The translations under genes were made by a program, and so were the position numbers. DNA of 39,971 nucleotides from CAZGMC01 sp964526565 (GTDB lineage: Bacteria; Pseudomonadota; Alphaproteobacteria; DSM-16000; Inquilinaceae). Below the pieces are notes generated by a model, which ran no database searches, was not told where the DNA came from, and worked only from the letters and a program-made list of their open reading frames with translations. Below are positions 15,000-25,600 of this stretch, piece after piece; the first letter of the stretch is position 1; the number at the start of each line of letters is the position of its first letter. The stretch is from contig CAZGMC010000029.1 of assembly GCA_964526565.1 (NCBI GenBank), forward strand, positions 1 to 39,971, given 5' to 3'.

Positions 15000-16715
15000 T
15001 CAGGGCCGGCCACCGGCCGCGGCGTCGGCCGCCCCGACGAAACGGTAGAGCCGGGCCAGACCGCGCGGCGCGGAGATTTGGACCAGCTCGTACTCGGCGG
15101 CAAGGCCGCGGGTCAGCGGATGGCCGGCCGGCTCGGCCGGGAAGCCCGCCGGGTCGCCGAACAGCAGGACGTAGTTTATCGGGCGGCCGGTGCGGCGGCG
15201 GTATCTCGTCACGTCGACCTCCAGCGGCCGGGCGAGGAAGTCGGCGTCGGCGGCGAGATGCGTCCAGGGGCGCCGCTTCGGCCGGAACACGATCGGCACG
15301 ATGCCGGTGTGCGCCTGGAAGTTCTTCAGGTCGATCCCGTCGGCAGCGAGCGCCACCAGGCTGCCGGCCTGGATCGCCACGTAGCGGCGGTCCGAGACCG
15401 GCCGGCCGTCGAGGGTGCGCCCCAGCGGCAGGGCCAGCACGGCGGCGCCCGGTTCCATGGCCGCGGCCAGCGAGACGACTTCGCGCAGATAGGCATCGAT
15501 GGCGGCGAAGCGATCGATGCGCACGGCGGTGGCGGTGACCATGGCGAACACCGTCACGCCGAGAACGATGCGCCGCACGCTGCGCCGTACGTCCGCATCG
15601 GCGGCCGGCACCAGGCTGGCCAGCCACAGGACCGCGGCAAGGAACACGTACGGTGCCAGGCGCGTCGGCATCCAGCGTACGTGGAACTGGAACGGCGCCA
15701 CCAGGTACACGGCCAGAAAACCGAGGGCGCAGGCCAGCATGCCACCCGCCGCCCGGCTGCCGCCGCCGCGGCCGCCGGGGCCGGCCAGCAGCCAGGCGAG
15801 CGCCGCCAGGCCGAGCACGAACGCCAGCGCCGCCCAGGTCTCGCGCAGGTCGTGCTGGACCATGAAGCGGCCAGTCAGCAGCGCAAGCACGCGGTCGTCG
15901 CCGGGCGGCGCCACGTTGGCGATGTGGTTCACCGTGGCCGTCACGCGCCGCCCTGCCAGCAGATAGTCCAGCGCCAGCGCGATGGCCGGCAGCAGGCCGA
16001 GCGCCGGCAGCAGTGCCCGGCTGGCGAAGCGCCGCAGCGCCTCGCGCACCGCCGGGCGATTCGCGCGGCGCACCAGCTCCGCCACCGACCGGCCGAGCGT
16101 GGTCAGGGCGATGGCGCCGACGGTCATCAGCACCGCCGACAGGTGGCACAGGTAGCACAGCACGCCCAGCACCACGTAGCCCGCCAGCGCCCGCCAGCTG
16201 CCGCGGTCGGCATGGCGCAGCCAGAAGCCGTACGTCACCAGGAAGAAGACGATGGCGAAGCTGGTGTTGTAGAAGCCGAAGGCGAGCAGGGCGTGATGGC
16301 TCATCGGCACGCCGAGCAGCCCGACCACCCCGGCGGCCGGCCCGAACGCCCGCGCCGCATAGCGCAGCGCCAGCGGCAGCGCCGTGACGTACACGCTGAG
16401 CAGCACCTTCTCCGCCGTCAGCGGATCGAACACCTGCATGAGGCCGGCCAGGGCGACATGCATGAAATGGTTCGGCACCAGGCGCGGGTTGAGCGCGAAG
16501 ACCTCGCGCAGCACCGGCATGGCCGGGTCGTCGTAGTGGAGCCAGGCGTGGACCAGCGCCAGATGGGCCGGGCCGTCGACCGACGGATAGTAGGTGAACG
16601 CCCAGACCGGCACCAGGCCGAGGCCGATCAGCAGCGGCCAGGCAACGGCCTCGAACCGGGCCAGGGCCGCGGCAGCCGCGCGGCCGGCCCCGGGAGCGTT
16701 GTCCGCGACGTGCAT
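15000..16715 (-). CDS. Large multi-TM protein, GT-C glycosyltransferase-like
   Basis: A 571-residue protein with about 10-12 hydrophobic helices and a soluble C-terminal part of some 140 residues. After the first helix the sequence FTYYPSVDGPAHLALVHAWL contains an acidic residue and a His in the first outer loop, as in GT-C membrane glycosyltransferases and related lipid-linked sugar enzymes. I cannot assign a substrate. The start MHVADN at 16715 has AAGG just upstream; a TTG at 16802 would extend it by 29 residues. It stands alone on the minus strand, between the oxidase locus and nifQ. Confidence 0.65.
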   Translation of the reverse strand: MHVADNAPGAGRAAAAALARFEAVAWPLLIGLGLVPVWAFTYYPSVDGPAHLALVHAWLHYDDPAMPVLREVFALNPRLVPNHFMHVALAGLMQVFDPLTAEKVLLSVYVTALPLALRYAARAFGPAAGVVGLLGVPMSHHALLAFGFYNTSFAIVFFLVTYGFWLRHADRGSWRALAGYVVLGVLCYLCHLSAVLMTVGAIALTTLGRSVAELVRRANRPAVREALRRFASRALLPALGLLPAIALALDYLLAGRRVTATVNHIANVAPPGDDRVLALLTGRFMVQHDLRETWAALAFVLGLAALAWLLAGPGGRGGGSRAAGGMLACALGFLAVYLVAPFQFHVRWMPTRLAPYVFLAAVLWLASLVPAADADVRRSVRRIVLGVTVFAMVTATAVRIDRFAAIDAYLREVVSLAAAMEPGAAVLALPLGRTLDGRPVSDRRYVAIQAGSLVALAADGIDLKNFQAHTGIVPIVFRPKRRPWTHLAADADFLARPLEVDVTRYRRRTGRPINYVLLFGDPAGFPAEPAGHPLTRGLAAEYELVQISAPRGLARLYRFVGAADAAAGGRP

Positions 16716-16792
16716 GCCTTGTCCGCGGCGCCTCTTGAGGAACGATCCGGCGCCACAGTGTCCGCGACAAAGGTTAACCGGGCATGATATGA

Positions 16793-16806
16793 GCGATTGC
16801 AATCGC
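16793..16806. promoter_or_regulatory. Perfect 14-bp palindrome upstream of the GT-C-like gene
   Basis: GCGATTGCAATCGC is fully self-complementary and lies 78 bases upstream of the ATG at 16715, in the gap after nifQ. Its length and AT-richer core suit a dimeric repressor operator, but no regulator is encoded nearby. Confidence 0.35.
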
Positions 16807-16885
16807 CGGCGGCACGGCGAAACACGGGGGCCGGGATCGCGGTCGTGATGTACCTGCCGACGCTGTAGCGCAAGGTGGGCGGTAC

Positions 16886-16904
16886 GGGCGGCAGCATGCC
16901 GCCC
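16886..16904 (-). terminator. Hairpin after nifQ
   Basis: GGGCGGCA and TGCCGCCC (8-bp stem, 3-base loop) lie 7 bases past the nifQ stop. No T-run follows on the minus strand, so termination is only suggested by position and stem strength. Confidence 0.4.
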
Positions 16905-16911
16905 CTCCCTC

Positions 16912-17535
16912 CTAACGACCGAGGGCGGCCAGGCTGTCGAGCGGCTCTCCGTCCTCGCCGCCGAAGCAGTGCGCGAAGTCGCTGCAGGTGTCGCACACCG
17001 GCGACTTGCAGATCAGCATGCCGTCGCGGGCGCACAGCTCGCGGTACAGGAACTTCTTCCACTTCATGTCGCGGGCGTTGCGCCGGACGAGCTCCGGGAA
17101 GTGGCGGCAGAACATGGCGTTGAGTTCGCCGCGGTGGGCAAAGCCCATGTCCTGCCAGAGGTGGTTGGGCTGCTGGCAGCGCCGCGCCACGATCGCCGCC
17201 AGCCATGCCTCCGCCTCGCCGCGGCCGGCGCGGCACTCCAGCAGGTAGGCACGCACGTCGGGTTCCTCGACCGCATCCTCGCCGGGACCGGCGCCGGCCG
17301 GCAGCCGGTCGAGCAGCGGCGCCTGGTCCGGCACGTATTGCGCGATCAGGCGGGCCAGATCGGCCCGGCTCAGGCCCAGTGCCTCGGTCGAGGCCGGCGC
17401 GTTCGTCGCAAAGCCGACAATCCGGCCGAACAGGTGTCGGTCGATATCGCCGCCCGAACCGTCGTCCGGCCCGGCGGGCACCGGCACGATCGCCGCCGGG
17501 TCGAGCAGCACTGGTGAGGAGAACGGGGCGTCCAT
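16912..17535 (-). CDS. nifQ: NifQ, molybdenum donor for FeMo-cofactor synthesis
   Basis: A 207-residue cytoplasmic iron-sulfur protein that passes molybdenum to the NifEN/NifH machinery during nitrogenase cofactor synthesis. The C-terminal core is unmistakable: HLWQDMGFAHRGELNAMF, then RDMKWKKFLYRELCARDG, then the cluster-binding Cys motif C-x4-C-x2-C-x5-C (C176, C181, C184, C190). The ATG at 17535 has AGGGAGA upstream; the longer open frame to 17736 is rejected. No other nif gene is in the window, and I found no -24/-12 sigma-54 site in the 230 bases upstream. It diverges from glgX. Codon use looks like that of its neighbours. Confidence 0.93.
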   Translation of the reverse strand: MDAPFSSPVLLDPAAIVPVPAGPDDGSGGDIDRHLFGRIVGFATNAPASTEALGLSRADLARLIAQYVPDQAPLLDRLPAGAGPGEDAVEEPDVRAYLLECRAGRGEAEAWLAAIVARRCQQPNHLWQDMGFAHRGELNAMFCRHFPELVRRNARDMKWKKFLYRELCARDGMLICKSPVCDTCSDFAHCFGGEDGEPLDSLAALGR

Positions 17536-17766
17536 CGGGCGTCTCCCTGGGGCGACGGGCATGGCGGGTGCGGCGGCCGGCCCTGCCCACACCGTGATGC
17601 CGACAGGCAGGCTGGACGGGCAGCGCTGCACGCGCCATTTCAAGCAAGTGCCATGCCGCAGTGCCCGTGCTCTCCCTCCTGCCGGTGGAACGTATGGCAG
17701 CGGCAACCGTTTCCACGTAGACCTCCTCCTGCCCAACGCCGCCCCTCAGGATCTCGAGGCTTTCCC

Positions 17767-19983
<2,217 letters not shown>

Positions 19984-20072
19984 ACCCCTCGCCAGAGAGC
20001 CGATTCCCCGACATTGGATTGTGACAGGAGGATTTCACGAGGCCTGCGGCCGCGGATCGGGCCGGAACGTGT

Positions 20073-21215
20073 TCATCGCGCTCGCGCCGGCTGCGGCGTG
20101 ACGGGCCGCTCCATTTCGGCCGTGTCCGGCGCGGCGACCGCGGCCGCCGGCCGGCCGGCGCCCCCGGCGAGCAGCGGTTCGATGGCCGCGGCCACGGCAT
20201 CGACCGGGATCGCCGCCATGCGCTCGCCGCCGCCGAAGTCCTGGGCGCGGACGGCGCGGACCGGCTCGACCCAGGGCAGGAAGCGGCGCGGGTCGGTCGG
20301 GCCGAACAGGCTGACCAGCGGTGTGCCGGCATTGGCCAGCAGGTGGCCGATGCCCGTGCAATTGCACACCGCCACGCTCAGCCGCTCGCCCAGGGCCAGG
20401 GCCAGGGCCGGCCCCTTGACCTGCGGGTACGGGTCGCTGCGGTCGATCTCCGGGAACAGGGCGGCGGGCACGGCGGCGCGCAGCGGCGCCACCATCTCCG
20501 CCTCGTTGGGGCCGATCAGGAAGACCGGCCGGCGCCCGGCCGCCGCCTGCCGCCGCGCCAGCTCGGCGAAGCGGTCCAGCGGCCAGACCTTGTATGGTCC
20601 GGCCGCCCCCGGCGCCAGACCGACATACACCGGCCCGCCGGGCAGCAGGTGGGCGGCGGCGGCGCGCACGGCGTCGGGCAGGGCGATGCGCCCGCGCCAG
20701 TCGGCCGGTGCGCCGGTCGCCATCTGCACCATGGCCATCAGCCGGTCCACCCAGTGCCGCGAGCGTGCCGGCCGCGCCATCCTGCGCGTGGTCAGCCACC
20801 AGCCCGGCAGCATCGACACGAACGCCCCGTGGCTCAGGAACAGGCGCGCCCACACCACGCGCAGCACCTTGGTCCGTGCGTCGAACACCAGGTCGTAGCG
20901 TGGCAGGGCGCGCAGGCGCCGGGCAGCGCCCCCCAGCGGCTTCTCGATGCCGGCCTGATCGATGACGTGGTCGAGGTACGGCGCGGTCAGCGCCCGCAGG
21001 TCGTCACCGGCCATGACCGTCCGCCTGGCGACGATCAGGGTGATGGTGCAGCCGGGAAAGGCTCGCTTCAGGGCGCGATAGAACGGCACCTTCCAGATGC
21101 CGATGCCGAGCGATTCCTGGGAGTCGAGGACGGCGATCGCCGGGCCGCCGGCCACTGGCGGCGGGACATCCGCCGGGACCTCGTCGGGGCGTGCCGGCGC
21201 CTCGGCCGCCGTCAT
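20073..21215 (-). CDS. Glycosyltransferase family 9 (heptosyltransferase-like)
   Basis: A 380-residue GT-B protein resembling ADP-heptose:LPS heptosyltransferases, which add sugars to lipopolysaccharide core at the inner face of the membrane. Visible parts are the N-terminal Rossmann start IAVLDSQESLGIGIWKVPFYRAL, the mid-protein VGLAPGAAGPYKVWP, and the family's C-terminal nucleotide-binding stretch GIGHLLANAGTPLVSLFGPTDP. The ATG at 21215 or an adjacent in-frame GTG (21221) may be the start. It lies about 30 bases behind fabI, making it the fourth gene of the fabA-fabB-fabI unit, so a supply of fatty acids and an LPS-type sugar step may be co-expressed. The sugar specificity cannot be read. 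Confidence 0.85.
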   Translation of the reverse strand: MTAAEAPARPDEVPADVPPPVAGGPAIAVLDSQESLGIGIWKVPFYRALKRAFPGCTITLIVARRTVMAGDDLRALTAPYLDHVIDQAGIEKPLGGAARRLRALPRYDLVFDARTKVLRVVWARLFLSHGAFVSMLPGWWLTTRRMARPARSRHWVDRLMAMVQMATGAPADWRGRIALPDAVRAAAAHLLPGGPVYVGLAPGAAGPYKVWPLDRFAELARRQAAAGRRPVFLIGPNEAEMVAPLRAAVPAALFPEIDRSDPYPQVKGPALALALGERLSVAVCNCTGIGHLLANAGTPLVSLFGPTDPRRFLPWVEPVRAVRAQDFGGGERMAAIPVDAVAAAIEPLLAGGAGRPAAAVAAPDTAEMERPVTPQPARAR

Positions 21216-21244
21216 GTCCACCGTGCTGGCGCCCGCGCCGGCGG

Positions 21245-22105
21245 TCAGATCCCGGACCCGTTGCCGGCGCCCGGACCGTTGTTGTCGGCGGCGCTCTTGG
21301 CTGCCGCCGTGCGGGTACCGGCGGCGGGGATGCCGACGACATGGAAGCCGCCGTCGACGTGCAGCACCTCCCCGGTCACCGCACCCGACAGGTCGCTGAG
21401 CAGGTAGAGCCCGGCCCCGCCCACGTCCTCGAGCTGCACGGGGCACCGCAGCGGCGAGGCCTCCTGGCTGAACTTGTAGACGTAGCGGGCGTCGGCGATG
21501 GCGCTGCCGGCCAAGGTCCGCATCGGCCCGGCCGAAATGGCGTTGACGCGCACCCCCTGCGGCCCCAGGTCGGCGGCCAGATAGCGCACGCTGGCCTCCA
21601 GCGCCGCCTTGGCCACGCCCATGACATTGTAGTTCGGCGTGACCCGCTCGGCCCCCAGATAGGTCAGCGTCAGCAGGCTGCCGCCATTGGCCATCAGCGG
21701 CGCGGCACGGCGCGCCAGGTCGGTGAACGAGTAGCAGGAGATCTTCAGGGTCCGGCAGAAGTTCTCCTCGGTCGTGTCGAGGTAGCGGCCCTTCAATTCG
21801 TCGCGGTCGGAATAGGCGATGGCGTGGACCAGGAAGTCGATCCCGCCCCAGCGTTCGCGCATGCTGTCGAAGGCGGCCTCGACCGTCGCCTCGTCCTCCA
21901 CGTCGCAAGGCATGACGAAGGTGCACCCGACCGACTCGGCCAGCGGCTCGACGCGGCGGCGGAAGACGTCGTTCTGGTAGGTGATGGCCAGCTCGGCATC
22001 GTGCTGGAGCAGCGTCTTGGCGATGCCCCAGGCGATCGAATAGCTGTTCGCCACCCCCATGACCAGCCCCTTCTTGCCGGCCATCAGTCCCATTGCCGCG
22101 GTCAT
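21245..22105 (-). CDS. fabI: Enoyl-[acyl-carrier-protein] reductase (NADH)
   Basis: A short-chain dehydrogenase-type enoyl-ACP reductase, completing each elongation cycle of fatty acid synthesis. It has the FabI-type N-terminus GLVMGVANSYSIAWGIA, the conserved tyrosines Y149 (TLTYLGAERV) and Y159 with K166 (Y-x6-K in NYNVMGVAKA), and SAGPMRTLA for the substrate loop. The core ends near VGIPAAG; a further 25 Ala/Gly/Asn-rich residues form a tail that is not part of the fold. The start may be at residue 1, 5 or 8 of the open frame. The gene is third after fabA and fabB, an arrangement common in alphaproteobacteria. Confidence 0.96.
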   Translation of the reverse strand: MTAAMGLMAGKKGLVMGVANSYSIAWGIAKTLLQHDAELAITYQNDVFRRRVEPLAESVGCTFVMPCDVEDEATVEAAFDSMRERWGGIDFLVHAIAYSDRDELKGRYLDTTEENFCRTLKISCYSFTDLARRAAPLMANGGSLLTLTYLGAERVTPNYNVMGVAKAALEASVRYLAADLGPQGVRVNAISAGPMRTLAGSAIADARYVYKFSQEASPLRCPVQLEDVGGAGLYLLSDLSGAVTGEVLHVDGGFHVVGIPAAGTRTAAAKSAADNNGPGAGNGSGI

Positions 22106-22171
22106 GAGCGCATCGCCTTTGATGAAGTCGTCTGTGGTTCGGCCTTCAGGGGGTTGAAAGCGGCCGCCCGC

Positions 22172-23389
22172 CTACCCGGTATAACGCGAGAAGGCAAGCG
22201 TCGCATTCGTCCCGCCGAACCCGAAGCTGTTGGATATGACGCAGTTCAGCCCGGCCTTGTCGCGCCGCTGGCGGGCGATGGGCATGCCTTCGGCGGCCGG
22301 GTCGAGAGTCTCGATGTTGGCCGAAGCGCAGACGAAGTCATGCTGCAGCATGAGCAGGGAATAGATCGCCTCGTGCACCCCCGCCGCCCCCAGCGAATGA
22401 CCGGTCAGCGACTTGGTGGCGCTGATCCACGGGATGTCCTGCCCGAACACCTCGCGCACCGCCTCCAACTCCTTCATGTCGCCGACCGGAGTGGAGGTGC
22501 CATGGGCGTTGATGTAGTCGACCCGGTGCGGCAGCCCGGCCAGGGCCGCGCGCATGCAGCGCACCGCGCCCTCGCCCGACGGCTGCACCATGTCGAAGCC
22601 GTCGGAATTGGCCGCATAGCCGGTCAGTTCGGCATGGATCGGGGCGCCGCGCGCCCTGGCATGCTCCAGCTCCTCGAGCACCAGCACGCCGCCACCGCCG
22701 GCAATCACGAAGCCGTCGCGGTCGGCGTCATAGGCACGGGAGGCCCGTTCCGGCGTGTCGTTGTACTGCGACGACAGCGCCCCCATGGCGTCGAACAGCA
22801 CGGTCATGGTCCAGTGCAGGTCCTCACCGCCGCCGGCGAAGACGATGTCCTGCTTGCCCCACTGGATCAGCTCGGCACCGTGGCCGATGCAGTGGGCGCT
22901 GGTCGAGCAGGCCGAACTGATGGAATAGTTGACGCCCTTGATCTTGAACGGCGTGGCCAGTGTCGCCGAATTGGTGCTCGACATGCAGCGCGGCACCATG
23001 TACGGCCCGACCCGCTTCGGTCCCTTGCTGCGGGTGATGTCGGCGGCCTCGATCTGGTCGCGCGTGGACGGGCCGCCGGAGCCCATGACGAGGCCGGTGC
23101 GCTCGTGCGACACCTCCGCCTCGGTCAGCCCGGCATCGGCGATGGCCTGGCGCATGGCGACGTAGTTGTAGGCGGCGCCCGGCCCCATGAAGCGGCGCAG
23201 CTTGCGGTCGACCAGGGCATCCAGGTCGATCTTGACACTGCCGTGGACCTGGCTGCGGAAGCCGAGTTCGCGATACTCTTCCGAGAAGGTGATGCCCGAG
23301 CGGCCGGCGCGGAGGCTGTCCAGGACCTCGGCCTTGTCGTTGCCGATGCTGCAGACGATGCCCATCCCGGTGACGACGACGCGTCGCAT
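22172..23389 (-). CDS. fabB: 3-oxoacyl-[ACP] synthase I (FabB)
   Basis: A condensing enzyme that extends acyl-ACP with malonyl-ACP and is needed for unsaturated fatty acids. In 405 residues the Cys-His-His triad is complete: C161 in SSACSTSAH, H296 in NAHGTSTPVGD and H331 in LTGHSLGAAG. The start MRRVVVTGMG at 23389 has CGGAG upstream, and the longer open frame into fabA is rejected. It follows fabA after 13 bases, which marks it as FabB rather than FabF. Confidence 0.96.
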   Translation of the reverse strand: MRRVVVTGMGIVCSIGNDKAEVLDSLRAGRSGITFSEEYRELGFRSQVHGSVKIDLDALVDRKLRRFMGPGAAYNYVAMRQAIADAGLTEAEVSHERTGLVMGSGGPSTRDQIEAADITRSKGPKRVGPYMVPRCMSSTNSATLATPFKIKGVNYSISSACSTSAHCIGHGAELIQWGKQDIVFAGGGEDLHWTMTVLFDAMGALSSQYNDTPERASRAYDADRDGFVIAGGGGVLVLEELEHARARGAPIHAELTGYAANSDGFDMVQPSGEGAVRCMRAALAGLPHRVDYINAHGTSTPVGDMKELEAVREVFGQDIPWISATKSLTGHSLGAAGVHEAIYSLLMLQHDFVCASANIETLDPAAEGMPIARQRRDKAGLNCVISNSFGFGGTNATLAFSRYTG

Positions 23390-23402
23390 GATGTGCTCCG
23401 GT

Positions 23403-23918
23403 TCAGAATTCGTCGGTGGACGTGAACAGGCCGACCCGCAGATCCCTGCAGTCATAGATCGGCTTGCCGTCGACTAGCATGCTGCCGTCGGCGATGCCGA
23501 GCACGAATTGCCGGTTCACGATTCGCCGGATGTTCAGGTGGAAACGGACCAGCGACGCCGTCGGCAGCACCTGCCCGGTCAGCTTCACCTCGCCGACGCT
23601 GAGCGCGCGGCCACGGCCCGGCGCGCCGGTCCAGCCGAGATGGAAGCCGAGCAGCTGCCACAGCCCGTCGAGCCCCAGACAGCCGGGCATGACCGGATCG
23701 CCCTCGAAATGGCAGCGGAAGAACCAGAGCTCCGGCTTGATGTCCAGCTCGGCCTCTGCCTCGCCGCGATTGTGCGCGCCGCCGTGCCCGGCGATATGGG
23801 TGATACGGTCGAACATCAGCATGGGCGGCAGCGGCAGCCGGGCATTGCCCGGGCCGAACAGCTCGCCGTGGGCGCATTGCAGCAGTTCGTCGTAGGCGTA
23901 GCTGTTCTTTTTCGTCAC
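23403..23918 (-). CDS. fabA: 3-hydroxydecanoyl-[ACP] dehydratase/isomerase FabA
   Basis: The bifunctional hot-dog-fold enzyme that dehydrates 3-hydroxydecanoyl-ACP and isomerises trans-2- to cis-3-decenoyl-ACP, the branch point to anaerobic unsaturated fatty acids. The 171-residue length is exact for the family. The active-site segment WFFRCHFEGDPVMPGCLGLD carries H70 and D84, at the same numbers as in the E. coli enzyme. It is the first gene of fabA-fabB-fabI-GT9. The irr gene often found upstream in relatives is absent; instead a hutG-like gene diverges. Confidence 0.97.
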   Translation of the reverse strand: MTKKNSYAYDELLQCAHGELFGPGNARLPLPPMLMFDRITHIAGHGGAHNRGEAEAELDIKPELWFFRCHFEGDPVMPGCLGLDGLWQLLGFHLGWTGAPGRGRALSVGEVKLTGQVLPTASLVRFHLNIRRIVNRQFVLGIADGSMLVDGKPIYDCRDLRVGLFTSTDEF

Positions 23919-23957
23919 TGCCGATCCATCCGGTTGCAGGCCCTCCCGTCGCGGCGG

Positions 23958-23985
23958 ACTCTACCGCATTTCAATGGCGACACAA
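23958..23985 (-). promoter_or_regulatory. Candidate promoter for the fab operon
   Basis: On the minus strand TTGTGT (-35-like, 23985-23980) and TAGAGT (-10-like, 4/6, 23963-23958) are separated by 16 bases, about 40 bases before the fabA ATG. This is a weak match in a 150-base divergent gap and is a candidate only. Confidence 0.3.
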
Positions 23986-24068
23986 GGCCGGCGTCGCCGC
24001 GACTCCGGCGCAATATCCCTGTTTTCCAACCAGGTGACAGCGCATGCGATTCGGACTAGATAGGCATC

Positions 24069-24965
24069 ATGGACAGTCGCGTACCCGCCGATGCCGATGC
24101 TGATGCCGCCAGCATTTTTGAGATTCTGGCGCCGGACGTGCAACGGCTGCCGGTCGTGCTGGCCTCGCCGCACAGCGGCCGCGTGTATCCCGACGACTTC
24201 ATCGCCGCCTCGCGGCTCGATCCGCTGACGCTGCGCCGGTCGGAGGACGGCTATGTCGACGAGATCTTCGGCCGCGCCCCCCTGCACGGCGCACCGCTGC
24301 TGAAGGCCCTGTTCCCGCGCGCCTTTCTCGACCCCAACCGCGAGGCCTTCGAGCTCGACCCCGACATGTTTGCCGACGACCTGCCCGCCTACGTCAACAC
24401 CCGCTCGCCGCGGGTCATCGCCGGGCTGGGCACGATCGCCCGCATCGTCGGCCAGGGGCAGACGATCTATCGCGGCAAGCTGTCCTTTGGCGAGGCGCTG
24501 CGGCGGATCAACCGGCTCTACCATCCCTACCACCGCGCCCTGGCGCACCTGATCGACGCGACGCGCCGCCGGTTCGGCCATTGCATCCTGCTCGACTGCC
24601 ACTCCATGCCGTCGGCCGGCGACGCGGCCGGCGACGGGTGCAGCATGGCGTGCACCGACTTCGTGCTGGGCGACTGCTACGGCAGCGCCTGCGACGGTGC
24701 TGTCGTGGCGACAGCCGAGGCCTGGCTGGCCGGCCGCGGCTTCAGCGTGGCCCGCAACGCACCCTATGCCGGCGGCTACACCACCCGTCATTACGGCCGT
24801 CCGCGCGCCGGCGTCCATGCCCTGCAGATCGAGATCAACCGTGGCCTTTACATGGACGAGCGCAGCTTCAGCCGGAAGCCGTTCCTCGCCACGCTTGCCA
24901 AGGAAATGCCGCTTCTCGTAGAAGCGCTCGGCCACGTGGATGTGGCCGGACCCCGCGCCGTTTGA
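24069..24965 (+). CDS. N-formylglutamate amidohydrolase family protein
   Basis: A 298-residue member of the FGase/HutG-type amidohydrolase family, which hydrolyses N-formylglutamate to formate and glutamate in one branch of histidine breakdown. Typical motifs are LASPHSGRVYPDDF with its His, the segment LFPRAFLDPNREAFELD, LLDCHSMPS with a second His, and a late GGYTTRHYGRPRAGVHALQI followed by EINRGLYMD. These are consistent with a metal-dependent zinc-peptidase-like fold. No other hut genes are near, so the physiological substrate may be another N-formyl or N-acyl amino acid. The N-terminus has a short Asp-Ala dipeptide run. The following acetyltransferase starts about 17 bases later. Confidence 0.88.
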   Translation: MDSRVPADADADAASIFEILAPDVQRLPVVLASPHSGRVYPDDFIAASRLDPLTLRRSEDGYVDEIFGRAPLHGAPLLKALFPRAFLDPNREAFELDPDMFADDLPAYVNTRSPRVIAGLGTIARIVGQGQTIYRGKLSFGEALRRINRLYHPYHRALAHLIDATRRRFGHCILLDCHSMPSAGDAAGDGCSMACTDFVLGDCYGSACDGAVVATAEAWLAGRGFSVARNAPYAGGYTTRHYGRPRAGVHALQIEINRGLYMDERSFSRKPFLATLAKEMPLLVEALGHVDVAGPRAV

Positions 24966-24981
24966 CCCCTTTCAGCCAGCG

Positions 24982-25548
24982 ATGATCGCCGCCGAAGACC
25001 TGACCGAAATCGCCATCCGCGAGGTCCGCCACAGCGACCTGCCGGCGATCCAGTGCATCTATGCCCATCACGTGCTGCACGGCCTGGGCAGTTTCGAAGA
25101 GCGGCCGCCGGACCTGTCCGCCCTGTCGGCCCGCTTCCGCGACCTGCGGGAACGCGGCCTGCCCTGCCTTGTGGCGGATTGTCGCGGGGAGGTCCGGGGC
25201 TATGCCTACGCCGGGCCGTTCCGGCCGCGGTCCGCCTATCGCCACACCCTCGAGGACAGCGTCTACGTCGACCCGGCCATGGCCCGGCGCGGCCTGGGCC
25301 GGGCCCTGCTCGGCACGCTGTTGGCACACTGCACCGCACTTGGCTACCGGCAGATGGTGGCGGTGATCGGCGACAGCGACAACGTGCCGTCGATCAGGCT
25401 GCATGCGGCGCTGGGCTTCCGGCGGACGGGCATCATCGCCTCGGTGGGGTTCAAGCACGGCCGCTGGGTCGATGTCGTGCTGATGCAGCGCCCGCTCGGT
25501 GTGGGCGGGACCAGCCTTCCAACCGACGGCGCACCGCGGCATCCGTGA
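24982..25548 (+). CDS. GNAT acetyltransferase, phosphinothricin/methionine-sulfoximine type
   Basis: A 188-residue GNAT N-acetyltransferase. The acetyl-CoA site reads YVDPAMARRGLGRALLGTLL (about residues 94-113), and the ending LHAALGFRRTG followed by VGFKHGRWVDVVLMQR is diagnostic of the PAT/MddA group, which acetylates phosphinothricin, methionine sulfoximine or similar amino-acid analogues. The start MIAAEDLTEI at 24982 is chosen. An upstream ATG at 24940 would overlap the preceding gene by 26 bases. Chromosomal members usually serve detoxification or amino-acid modification. It is probably in one unit with the amidohydrolase gene. Confidence 0.88.
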   Translation: MIAAEDLTEIAIREVRHSDLPAIQCIYAHHVLHGLGSFEERPPDLSALSARFRDLRERGLPCLVADCRGEVRGYAYAGPFRPRSAYRHTLEDSVYVDPAMARRGLGRALLGTLLAHCTALGYRQMVAVIGDSDNVPSIRLHAALGFRRTGIIASVGFKHGRWVDVVLMQRPLGVGGTSLPTDGAPRHP

Positions 25549-25571
25549 CCGCCGCAGCGATGGCTGCGCCC

Positions 25572-25600
25572 AAAAAAAATGGGCCGCGATGCCGCGGCCC
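25572..25600 (-). terminator. Rho-independent terminator on the minus strand
   Basis: GGGCCGCG / CGCGGCCC form an 8-bp GC stem with a 4-base loop (25581-25600). On the minus strand it is followed, after one A, by eight consecutive T residues (25579-25572). The orientation shows that it ends a minus-strand transcript coming from the right. On the plus side no T-run follows, so it does not serve the acetyltransferase gene. Confidence 0.85.

Noticed and set aside
17536..17766. Sigma-54 (-24/-12) promoter for nifQ
   Set aside because: I looked for GG and GC pairs with correct spacing on the minus strand; near matches such as TGGAAACGGTTGC have the wrong spacing.
20343..23425. Long plus-strand frames opposite fabB, fabI and the GT9 gene
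   Set aside because: They run across gene boundaries and carry no family motif; the minus-strand fab genes have full catalytic residues.
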